Source of the DNA: an uncultured Lachnospiraceae bacterium
Lineage (GTDB): Bacteria > Bacillota > Clostridia > Lachnospirales > Lachnospiraceae
Direction: 5' to 3'
Length of the DNA: 23,002 nucleotides
Assembly: GCA_910578085.1 (NCBI GenBank)
Contig: CAJTPM010000047.1
Span: 1 to 23,002, forward strand
Shown here: positions 12,301 to 15,230 of the stretch, one piece after another
How the letters are laid out: the number at the start of each line of letters is the position of its first letter
Numbering within the stretch: the first letter of the stretch is position 1
The notes under the pieces: generated by a model
What the model was told of the DNA's origin: nothing
What the model saw: the letters and a program-made list of their open reading frames with translations, nothing else
Database searches by the model: none
Position numbers and translations under genes: made by a program

Positions 12301-13236
12301 GCTTCCATTATAGATGCGAACAGACGGATATAAGGTATACCCATTCAGATTCAGAGTCACTTTGATATCGTCCAGAATCACAAGGTTTTCCGCTGTATCC
12401 TCTGTCAGATCAAGGGTGCACTCCGACTGGCCGTCCTTCACCGCCTGGTTGATCTGATCCTGTAAGCTTCCCTTTTCTGCATATGTCAGGGCATAGGCGT
12501 AAAGCATATTTCTCATAGAGCCATATGCATCCAGATCCATGATCTCGAAGGGCGGAATCTCCTCTTCCAGCAGATCATTAGCCGACACGTCCAGGGGCGT
12601 CTCCTGAGTTATTTCATCCGGATTCTGTATAGCGCTGTCATCCGGGGCTTCCGAATCGCTGCTGCCATCTGCAGGTTCCCCGTTTTCGGTTCCTCCTGTG
12701 CTATTACCCTCATCAGTTCCGCTGCCGTTCTCTCCCGGTTCTGTATCGTCGCTGCCGGTCCCGCTTCCATCCGTGCCGGTTCCTGTACTTTCTCCGCCGT
12801 TTCCGCCTGCATCAGTACCTTCACCGTCACTTCCCGTTCCTTCCGCAGCGTTTCCTGCCCCGTCCGTTCCCTGGCCGTTGCTTCCCTCTGTACCGGTTTC
12901 TGTACCATCACTTCCGGCCGCACCGCTTTCTTCACCGCCACTTCCCCCTGTACCTGCAGCCGTTTCTGACGTCACATCCCCACTGGCTGCTCCGGTTCCC
13001 GTACTGCCGCTTCCATCCGCATCGGTTCCCTTCCCTGCTTCCTCCATGACGACTCCGCCCTCAATAAATACCTGGGAACTATCCTCCGTGCCCGCGCTCT
13101 TTACCTCCGGATACTCTTTCGCATGCCCCGTTTCCATGTTCACTGAAAACACCGAAACCACCATCGCAAATACCAAAAAGTATGCTGTACTCCGCTTCGC
13201 CAACTTCTTCCACTGCCGTTTCAACTGTTTTCTCAT
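1..13236 (-). CDS. Giant secreted multi-module beta-helix surface protein (adhesin-like), 3' end outside window
   Basis: A single minus-strand frame stays open from the ATG at 13236 to the window edge, giving at least 4,412 residues with no in-frame TAA, TAG or TGA. Residues 1-39 form a signal peptide: a basic start (RKQLKRQWKKLAKR), a hydrophobic core (YFLVFAMVVSVFSV) and a likely cut after GHA. Residues about 68-212 are a Gly/Ser/Thr/Glu-rich linker. Residues about 257-2592 hold four modules, each a conserved leader followed by a beta-helix with repeated GGG[I/V]Y and GNTA motifs like those of chlamydial Pmp proteins. Residues about 2600-4050 match no fold I recognise. Residues about 4066-4155 resemble SdrD_B and the last 120 resemble Cna-B, so a cell-wall sorting signal may follow beyond the window. 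Secretion and surface location are inferred from this layout; adhesion is a guess from the family. The gene sits downstream of a putative invertible promoter. Confidence is high for the gene and moderate for its role. Confidence 0.95.
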   Translation of the reverse strand, partial: MRKQLKRQWKKLAKRSTAYFLVFAMVVSVFSVNMETGHAKEYPEVKSAGTEDSSQVFIEGGVVMEEAGKGTDADGSGSTGTGAASGDVTSETAAGTGGSGGEESGAAGSDGTETGTEGSNGQGTDGAGNAAEGTGSDGEGTDAGGNGGESTGTGTDGSGTGSDDTEPGENGSGTDEGNSTGGTENGEPADGSSDSEAPDDSAIQNPDEITQETPLDVSANDLLEEEIPPFEIMDLDAYGSMRNMLYAYALTYAEKGSLQDQINQAVKDGQSECTLDLTEDTAENLVILDDIKVTLNLNGYTLYPSVRIYNGSMSLITVYGELVLNGDGGLAPGGMEDVRGITVGDGGHLTMNGSTIKDFNVERNGAGVLVENKGTCVINGGSFTGNTAKYYGGGLFAYDAAGTTLAGGTWENNHAECGGGIAFNKASDDHFSYRNLTVRNNTASEKGGGIYTENAAKGVTLENVTVEGNTAKIGGGMYFVNSAEMNMPENGNAVIKGNHATAGSGGGIWLGQGSRFTMTAGNKITGNTADSVKGAAGGGIYLYRSSIFTMTGGEISGNHALTSGGGVAVASENNYRSSFTMSGGTVKENSLGQEDIVQTGLYGGGIYVGSYSEEVRISGEAEITANSGASQGGGVHIAGSGKGFFLEGGRIFENSVDVNNLESHGGGIYCSTVTTISDGEIYGNTAKYDGGGAKLGTVTMTGGKIYGNTCGRDGGGVRSGAFTMSDAAVICENTSSNSGGGIYSSAFTMEEGAEIYGNKSRSNGGGIAVDGFVTINGGVIYDNTASQGGGIFNWRGFRITGGSIHGNTASGRGGGIATDYGYRCYMTGGSIRDNRSAASGGGISIYRGCLEMSGGEVTGNKSTAGSGGGIYAYSIWNVWRGECGGERLKISGTAKITGNTAGNSGGGVGAEWGSVTISGGEITGNTALGTGTNTGYGGGVCAFSSVTKFEVMGGIIKDNTARRKGTDIYGTCAYRYDGNVYKERMEIAVCAANEMGGGSSDSYWMDENGTGADRVLTGSIDNGEFLKEIHVITKEDGTKGEDGASQKLSETYAYTFYEKQEGIAQVDEVLYPSVQAAVTALENSEEKAADKVITMLKDNRETVVIPAGVTVTLELDGHALKGELGSVIEVQEGAKLTVRDSSEEGTGAIREGKGKSILCYDGKTTSTFGGGMYIAGEVILENGAVKNNEATYGGGIYLSKHGALTMKDGLVTENTGRGVTVYDYRELGGSKDADARFVLLGGQISKNNGGISTYNNTASNIEILMEGGVISDHNNSGADGAGIWMSRGLFRMTGGEIRDNTANRGAIYGNAATIEITDGKIIRNRATHGSWGGGALCFENYCTCKISGDTVIEENTGVNGGALYLSNTAFTMESGKIQGNTATGNGGALWANGYSKITLAGTAVITDNHAYGFGGGVYYNTTAGDKNAWFKLSEDAAVYGNETDIHPSDLYFVANSNITELPEVEDMRTEGEDYVCWFDYRSYEPKKAADIVGKKNSVYDLAASAEILETGEIWQIRTGETDEDGEEIIKKYSSFAAAIADVRTMTPVSGRDIVIELLAEGHRESVEIPYGLKVTVDLGGHTLMPVKSDYTFYVRNGAGLTVKNGTIMPGEDMDISRGIRVAGGGDEKNVSLLAVEHVTLDGFQGSTYGGGIYATGYWGIDLDHVTIKNCSVTERGGGIYAKRSGQRYAYDFTMKNSTVTGCSAKEYGGGVSVYIENSYDNKNYGIRQITMENCKITDNRTGGIYGGGVCIETPNGGYMPLKVTITGTEISGNRAKSGGGLFIKDVRETELEDMEISYNQTFGGGGGGLYIYDSSINIPKKASLTKVNIHHNTTNGGGSGGASIASDKVTIRNSEFNDNQVLSYNDAGGLWINGGIEMYDSEICRNSAKDVGGFSISEQNSGRPVHLKNVQVRDNHARNNYGGIYMYQPNNYNREFTFDHCEITGNTSSNGNGGGINLRYMVKNKVNLIGTVVSGNSTTGHGGGIYMDNWGANGTNLVLGQDTVIENNTAGGSGGGIFADGAYSNRHTVSISEGVSVRGNTAGGSGGGLWAKVADIEMTGGEITGNTANYGGGISLNYSGWWTENNTVWNHRNASLEMTGGKITGNEALTDGGGLHVGAGCDEGIEISGGEITGNHAVRWGGGVAQSLDATHFQLLPGGKIYDNSAGLGQDVYGNYANGKTSRLSLLPAADMFDATDESHRGIGWFDEKTSETITTEIKGKLARYYALTLLYDNGETVCMIGETPFTSVQAAVNAIQSGAVTLEEGETAEIRMVKDSVENVAIPGEMTVVLNLNGKTLRGHSTAISCQGNLTIVDEKDPGVTTTGTITGFGVEAGGGVRVLSGGHVTMKSGQISDCYGSTANTGDNSGEKGGAAVCVEAGTFVLEGGSLNHNSAPCGSAVLVRNGAGRFQMLGGVIEENTGNYGAVFVKRGTAQIAGGKIIKNTAKNNGGGVYISSGTLNIIGKKDNTVEISDNSAGERGGGIYINDGRVSLKNVDITSNRTTNAKTTDVTMSAGGGIYANVGRLDIGEGTTIMNNSAVRGGGIYQRSTSTIHMIDGVISKNTAQMGGGVAQYPNAICKFLLMGGGVYDNLSKLSASGNDFYSRYEGTDPNYGKNSVVPQLTLINAASMGNENYNAWKDDAYIKQKGEEGYQRLGELIGEGQYIIADITMSYNVDLTAAHYETEIAKTNLLTDLEVGSVTLTRSTNKGTEKTVTGERFWDSDSATKESEKTAGRMHELYPDLWVLSEETYGEDDLAYIRYTGDDAKYAGDHGNGLGLYEQNQIADWTAGNDSCGENTLVRTFDKVTYPFTVTMQKKKEAIGNIDVSGNDFHEEEEMSPDDYYRLWLEVRLPADTDKADFWTGGKDAFSSMTHYIMETELDEQGNSIRVMRGYWDLDALKQDLTPNFAEGGIWGDSITIQIYGMQDGDTIKPEFRCWMEGSEEVEKGCESDRLTVSAAAKYNVTVDYNSALSYTSYFDTQKGLEVSEKEMETNPDVVYGTMLGYGVTLELYNDNTEKGLKGIELPADGVEFDLRFKGGLYMDGEPILDENKNPVVEAPYIWAYKENENGDLGKTLDGTTYSRNMNWNDEDDITITTNYAYNAAPYNSRGGNTGCYNGGSWIMEEGVSREGITESVVHARIAGYSVNFGDANPSHAANGTQTGVIGSVLKNSYVKAFSAGYVQILFPIDEEKVTENGYLSIMMEAAVTGTKAESISHNPAVSGSRKDDLDNLKKYFGVDSLDELEEGLATGEVFYKDNYSDNQFGTYVMSGAGNADNVIKNNYFMTSTQGVLSGQEGNASTPLMSTVYIGGDMRFGSKAIRTDDEEDKEHYIRPEDFNTQTDNKVEYNYLTALNILQKFDADAYTPLGGTASVINKNYNFDSKGIGNFVISTTETATSWSNTKTKNAKLSILYAAKPNGENWEKKSVEMKDGDVDKVYDDGGVADMDSCREENLIYFATLQDLYDYFGGPENGKCVAILYELRDCCIRNGRSVTVRAGMQVSSDFELTGNTYCTTNDVRFWSNYRPVYKDYFTKYYNSKNEEERAKFDALRYTSTWENVSYGVKDGVTAYGKGLTDACYHGGVNGKGQVTSTDPGYQAYFEVEKKAPEGTEKATTLRPAFGGIYGDGYIKSQYVGGAKKAGTHNGWLSGNTLLINTLEPDINIYVADFIEGSGGASGMARKNSYNVSNGERVAKFEVEPSMGIAAGLGDHYLVSTGSLSTGISIELKLPKKLAYQKGSVRIDYSDKNCGYREGELEWSFEEKKNADGTTSLYLYTDITDIHKKLPEIFFETFIGDLNPLSDDGEVKNGETLEVKAFITPIYGKENQMAAKSSFDACKFKIVKTTESGGYITTDTPLGELGSDMIYNLHYSAKNEAVNVELVDILPYNGDGRETNFQGGYRVSRLEITFTSEEDYLDYIAENGGELRYKAEQRVPAGSDELKVRNEMRADMRDEALLSEYRSDDSGYTVVYDIEKLAESDPVLYKAMLQTDEKNSAGALYIRVPHVSVKSGFTVKAVLTPRDRDGGMIVGKNEEIQRGNNVYGDSFFYSVGGDGNTIPTGNAFIRMIGRYISGIVWMDQDNDGKYVAGTTTNPSNDRVMAGVDVELYEVTGEGDSRKYEPATDAYGNKVAPVKTDKNGRYQFENLTPGTYTAVFKNDASNDGVKDDRDYYVKKGTANVTPISFERLSLTSLDSSSVRSSNYNYAEPYYGTGKDSTDGPARLEAACLYKEISLPEAKNIQTTPYVSGNWNAGLYYIDQSIVKNWNNMTIYDQDKEYGVAFAVTGTYRNNAKDPGNEPEGGAETFNLDYTMTGKGAKPETVKVTGGKGVAEDILKEGTDKKFTTFTATATPASLSGKAETQTCTWSLNNLALQAEGRSGKIHYTVEEAKAYEKTGVLLWMNIIPLGSHQFPASEPPG
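781..1080 (-). other. SdrD_B-like (B-type, MSCRAMM) domain in the giant protein
   Basis: Residues about 4053-4152 read SGIVWMDQDNDG, then GVDVELYE, then TDKNGRYQFENLTPGTYT. This is the usual order of strand motifs in SdrD_B and Cna-B domains of Gram-positive surface proteins. These domains act as stalks and often bear isopeptide or calcium-binding features, but neither is shown here. The assignment comes from motif recognition only. Confidence 0.75.
5461..6495 (-). repeat. Beta-helix module 4
   Basis: The leader (6343-6495, residues 2248-2298) begins SVQAAVNAIQ and ends VVLNLNGKTL. The short helix has about seven GGG turns (AGGGVRV, NGGGV, RGGGIYIN, AGGGIYAN, RGGGIYQR, GGGVAQ, GGGVYDN). It is the last module. 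After about 5460 the repeat pattern stops and the protein becomes non-repetitive. Confidence 0.82.
6700..8637 (-). repeat. Beta-helix module 3
   Basis: The leader (8488-8637, residues 1534-1583) begins SFAAAIADV and ends VTVDLGGHTL. The helix contains about 11 GGG turns, including RGGGIYAK, YGGGVCIE, HGGGIYMD and SGGGIFAD, and one six-glycine run at 7813-7830. Its cap contains GIGWFDEK around 6610-6635. As in modules 1 and 2, the cap lies just before the next leader. Confidence 0.82.
8884..10020 (-). repeat. Beta-helix module 2
   Basis: The leader (9877-10020, residues 1073-1120) begins SVQAAVTALE and ends VTVTLELDGHAL. The helix that follows has fewer strict GGG turns (FGGGM, YGGGI, WGGGA, FGGGV) and several GGA variants (GGALYLS, GGALWAN), closer to the chlamydial GGA[I/L/V] form. 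It ends in a cap with a VCWFDYRS segment around 8790-8820. Confidence 0.82.
10324..12468 (-). repeat. Beta-helix module 1 (leader plus about 20 GGG turns)
   Basis: The leader (12331-12468, residues 257-302) begins SLQDQINQAV and ends VTLNLNGYTL. It is followed by about 20 occurrences of GGG[I/V/L/M] at roughly 25-35 residue spacing, with alternating motifs such as FTMTGGEISGNHA and GNTAKYDGGG. This pattern is typical of right-handed parallel beta-helices of the Pmp type. It is the longest module. It closes with a non-repetitive cap carrying SYWMDENG around 10200-10240. Confidence 0.85.
12601..13033 (-). repeat. Low-complexity Gly/Ser/Thr/Glu linker of the giant protein
   Basis: This stretch encodes residues about 68-212, built from short units such as GTGTDGSGTGS and GTEGSNGQGTDG. 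At the DNA level it is a loose tandem repeat of codons for G, S, T, D and E. It lies between the signal peptide and the first structured module and is probably a flexible stalk or spacer. Such DNA can change length by recombination or slippage. It also creates long spurious reading frames in other frames. Confidence 0.85.
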
Positions 13237-13244
13237 AACACATT

Positions 13245-13249
13245 CCCTC
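13245..13249 (-). promoter_or_regulatory. Ribosome binding site of the giant gene
   Basis: The minus strand reads GAGGG, eight bases before the ATG at 13236. It supports this start, which also gives a clean signal peptide. It lies outside the inverted repeats, so inversion of the promoter segment would leave it intact. Confidence 0.75.
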
Positions 13250-13270
13250 TCTTATTTATCCCTGTTATCA

Positions 13271-13288
13271 ACAAAATCATCATTTTAT
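13271..13288 (+). repeat. Left inverted repeat of the putative switch
   Basis: The sequence acaaaatcatcattttat pairs in inverted orientation with 13472-13489, 17 of 18 matching and 16 contiguous. It is itself part of a wider palindrome: ACAAAATCA at 13271-13279 and TGATTTTGT at 13289-13297. It lies between the gene start and the promoter-like boxes. Confidence 0.75.
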
Positions 13289-13364
13289 TGATTTTGTGGG
13301 ATAGGAGAATGCACTTTACCTGAAAACGGAACAGAATTGTAATAAAAAAATACAAAATTTACGG

Positions 13365-13393
13365 TTGATTTTTTTCTGTCCGAGTCATAAAAT
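13365..13393 (+). promoter_or_regulatory. Candidate sigma-A promoter inside the invertible segment, pointing right
   Basis: TTGATT (13365-13370) and TAAAAT (13388-13393) are separated by exactly 17 bases. It is the best-spaced promoter in the gap and, as written, points away from the giant gene and toward the 3' end of the recombinase. After inversion it would face the giant gene, with a predicted start near 13360. AT-rich DNA produces such matches by chance, so confidence is moderate. Confidence 0.5.
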
Positions 13394-13423
13394 ATTATTA
13401 AAATATCTATTAAAATGTAACAA
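13394..13423 (-). promoter_or_regulatory. Weaker candidate promoter pointing to the giant gene
   Basis: On the minus strand TTGTTA (13418-13423) and AATAAT (13394-13399) are 18 bases apart. The -10 lacks the highly conserved first T. If active, the giant gene could be expressed in the present orientation. It lies back to back with the rightward candidate. Confidence 0.3.
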
Positions 13424-13471
13424 TTGGGTGGAAACTCAGTCTGGAAAACGTTTTTCCGCCTTTTGCATATG

Positions 13472-13489
13472 ACAAAATGATGATTTTGT
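13472..13489 (-). repeat. Right inverted repeat of the putative switch
   Basis: This is the inverted partner of 13271-13288. It lies inside a perfect 12-bp-arm palindrome (13467-13478 and 13483-13494, spacer gatg), 19 bp from the recombinase stop codon. The palindrome lacks a T-run after the stem on the minus strand, so a simple terminator is a weaker reading. Confidence 0.75.
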
Positions 13490-13513
13490 CATATCCATAA
13501 CCTTTCCTCCCTC

Positions 13514-14374
13514 TCAGCTGACCAGCCTCAGCCTCTCCAGCGTCCTCGCATGGGATTCCCCCGTCGAGATCAGATAGATCCTCGTTGTCTCTATACTGCT
13601 GTGTCCCAGTACATCTGCAAGCTCCACGATGTCCTTACATATTTTATAAAACGTCCGCGCAAACAGATGCCGCAGATTGTGCGGAAATACCTTCCCCGGT
13701 GAAACCCCGGCCTTCTCACACAGTTTCTTCATCTCTCCCCAGATCTGACGTCTTTCCAGACTCTTTCCACTCCTTGTAATGAAGATCTCTCCCGACCGGA
13801 TCTTCTGCTTCTTGGCATAGTCCATCAGTTTTTTACACAGCTTCCCCGTCAGCAGGATCGTACGGATCTTTCCCTTTAAGGAGATATCCGCTCTCCTCCT
13901 TTTCACCGCCTCCACCGTAATGTAGCGGACCTCAGACACCCGGATCCCCGTCCCGCAGATCGTCTCCAGCAGCAGCGCAAGACGCGGATTTCCCTCTTTT
14001 GCGGCTGTTTCCAGCAGACGGGCATATTCAGCCCTGGTCAGTTCCCTCTCCTCATCCCGGAAGATACGTCTCTGGATCTTTAAAAACTTTACCCGGCACT
14101 CCTGCCACCCCTGATACCCGAAAAATCCGTTCAGGGACGAAAGCATCGCGTTGATCGTCACCGGCGCATACCCCTTTTCCACAAGGCTGCCCTTCCAGCC
14201 CGATGCCGCCGCTTTCTCCACGGGGGCCTCCCCAGCACTTCTCTCTTTTTCCAGCCATACCCTGAAAGTCCTGATATCCCGCAGATACTTTTCTATCGTT
14301 CCCCTCTCATACTCCTCCCGCTCCAAATGCTCCCGGTAGCTGTCCACCGCTTCGTCTGTGATCCGGTATGCCAT
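13514..14374 (-). CDS. Tyrosine recombinase (phage-integrase family), probable DNA invertase of the switch
   Basis: This 286-residue protein has the full tyrosine recombinase catalytic set: Arg145 (TGIRVSE), Lys169 (KGKIRT), His232 and Arg235 (PHNLRH), His258 (LGHSS) and the nucleophile Tyr267 (TTRIYL). Residues about 1-95 form a SAM-like, core-binding N-terminal domain. The family cuts and rejoins DNA at short inverted-arm sites through a covalent 3'-phosphotyrosine. I chose the ATG at 14374 because AAGGAGG lies eight bases upstream; an earlier GTG at 14479 would fall inside the likely promoter. The stop is 19 bp from the right inverted repeat, and the giant surface gene follows in the same direction. 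I infer that it inverts the 13271-13489 segment. A general XerC/D or mobile-element integrase role is less likely, since no other mobile genes are present. No domain appears truncated. Confidence 0.9.
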   Translation of the reverse strand: MAYRITDEAVDSYREHLEREEYERGTIEKYLRDIRTFRVWLEKERSAGEAPVEKAAASGWKGSLVEKGYAPVTINAMLSSLNGFFGYQGWQECRVKFLKIQRRIFRDEERELTRAEYARLLETAAKEGNPRLALLLETICGTGIRVSEVRYITVEAVKRRRADISLKGKIRTILLTGKLCKKLMDYAKKQKIRSGEIFITRSGKSLERRQIWGEMKKLCEKAGVSPGKVFPHNLRHLFARTFYKICKDIVELADVLGHSSIETTRIYLISTGESHARTLERLRLVS

Positions 14375-14382
14375 ATCCTGTT

Positions 14383-14389
14383 CCTCCTT
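14383..14389 (-). promoter_or_regulatory. Ribosome binding site that fixes the recombinase start
   Basis: The minus strand reads AAGGAGG, eight bases before the ATG at 14374. This near-perfect site decides between three possible starts (14479 GTG, 14392 ATG and 14374 ATG) in favour of the last. Confidence 0.8.
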
Positions 14390-14457
14390 CATCCTGTCCT
14401 TTACTGTCTGTGTCTGTTTCTTCTTCCCAGGTCTGATATTTCTGCCTGTTGATGATA

Positions 14458-14486
14458 TTTTTATTATATATCCCTCCACAAGTCAA
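14458..14486 (-). promoter_or_regulatory. Candidate promoter of the recombinase gene
   Basis: TTGACT (14481-14486) and TAAAAA (14458-14463) are 17 bases apart on the minus strand. A perfect TATAAT (14463-14468) overlaps but is only 12 bases from TTGACT. The exact -10 is uncertain, but promoter activity here is likely. It would leave a leader of about 75-85 bases. Confidence 0.5.
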
Positions 14487-14528
14487 CCGTACAACGCTGC
14501 ATTCCTGTGAATCAATTTCCGGACATAC

Positions 14529-14572
14529 AAAGATCCCGGCATAAGAGGTTCTCCTCTTACACCGGGATCTTT
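14529..14572 (-). terminator. Strong hairpin terminator between rnhA and the recombinase
   Basis: AAAGATCCCGG (14529-14539) pairs with CCGGGATCTTT (14562-14572), and inside it AAGAGG pairs with CCTCTT around a TTCT loop. On the minus strand the stem is followed by TTTGTATGT, suiting the end of rnhA. On the plus strand it ends in a five-T run. It probably separates rnhA transcription from the recombinase and also blocks rightward transcripts. Confidence 0.8.
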
Positions 14573-14620
14573 TTCAGTTTTAAATTATTTCCGTTTGTAC
14601 TCTTTATTCCAATTATCCTC

Positions 14621-15127
14621 TCACTTTTTTTCCACTGTTTCCTCCTGTGTGGAAAAGGCCCCTGTATCTTCAAGCAGATCCTCACCGTCCGCCGCGGCAG
14701 TGGCCAGCCGGTCACAGCGCTCATTCTCCGGATGGCCGTCATGCCCCTTCACCCAGACAAACTGTACCTGGTGGGGTTTCATGGCCGCCAACAGCCGCTT
14801 CCACAGATCCACATTTTTCACAGCGCCGCCATCCGCTTTTTTCCAGTTTTTCTTCTGCCAGCCGTTTATCCAGTCTTTCTGAAATGCGTCCACCAGATAT
14901 TTGGAATCCGAAACAAGCTCCACCTGACAGGGCTTTATTAACGCTTCCAGCCCTGCGATAGCCGCCATCAGTTCCATGCGGTTGTTCGTTGTTTTTTTAT
15001 AGCCGGCACTGTACTCTCTTTCATGCAGCGTCCCCTTCGTGTCCACGAATTGCACCACCGCACCGTACCCGCCCGGTCCGTCCGGATTTCCTCTGGCCGC
15101 ACCGTCCGTATAAATTGTTACTTTCAT
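14621..15127 (-). CDS. rnhA: Ribonuclease HI
   Basis: This 168-residue protein degrades the RNA strand of RNA-DNA hybrids in the cytoplasm using two metal ions. The catalytic acids are visible: Asp8 in YTDGAARGNP, Glu52 in NRMELMA, Asp74 in SDSKYL and Asp139 in NERCDRLA, with His129 in VKGHDGHPEN. The basic handle region WINGWQKKNWKK (about 86-97) is present, as in the Escherichia coli type. The length is slightly above the usual 155, with an acidic C-terminal tail (DGEDLLEDTG) that carries no domain. GGGAG precedes the ATG by about seven bases. It lies 103 bp after the MutS-like gene and is followed by a strong terminator. The call is secure. Confidence 0.96.
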   Translation of the reverse strand: MKVTIYTDGAARGNPDGPGGYGAVVQFVDTKGTLHEREYSAGYKKTTNNRMELMAAIAGLEALIKPCQVELVSDSKYLVDAFQKDWINGWQKKNWKKADGGAVKNVDLWKRLLAAMKPHQVQFVWVKGHDGHPENERCDRLATAAADGEDLLEDTGAFSTQEETVEKK

Positions 15128-15230
15128 CTCACTGCTCCCATATCTTTCACAACAATTCCTGCATTCTCTGTACGCGTCTCACATTTTCTGCGCAGGTTAT
15201 TCCGTTTTATACTTTCCTGTCCGTACTTCC

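Larger units (their letters stand above)
13271..13489. promoter_or_regulatory. Putative invertible promoter segment (phase-variation switch)
   Basis: The segment is bounded by inverted repeats: acaaaatcatcattttat at 13271-13288 and acaaaatgatgattttgt at 13472-13489. These are reverse complements with one mismatch. Inversion would flip about 183 bp of AT-rich DNA carrying promoter-like boxes. It would touch neither the ribosome binding site of the giant gene nor the stop codon of the adjacent tyrosine recombinase. Recombinase, short inverted repeats, promoter and a large surface-protein gene together form the known layout of invertible promoters in Bacteroides and Clostridia. Actual inversion is inferred, not shown. 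Confidence 0.65.

Noticed and set aside
5461..12468. CRISPR-like or tandem DNA repeat array
   Set aside because: The regularly spaced gccgccgcc tracts are glycine codons at beta-helix turns. The sequence between them is coding, unequal in length and in frame.
12698..13291. Pro/Ser-rich plus-strand frame
   Set aside because: It is the antisense of the Gly/Ser/Thr linker and signal-peptide region. Its composition is fully explained by that low-complexity DNA.
13467..13494. Recombinase terminator at the right palindrome
   Set aside because: The stem is AT-rich and is not followed by a T-run on the minus strand. The match of its core to 13271-13288 favours a recombination site, although partial terminator activity cannot be excluded.
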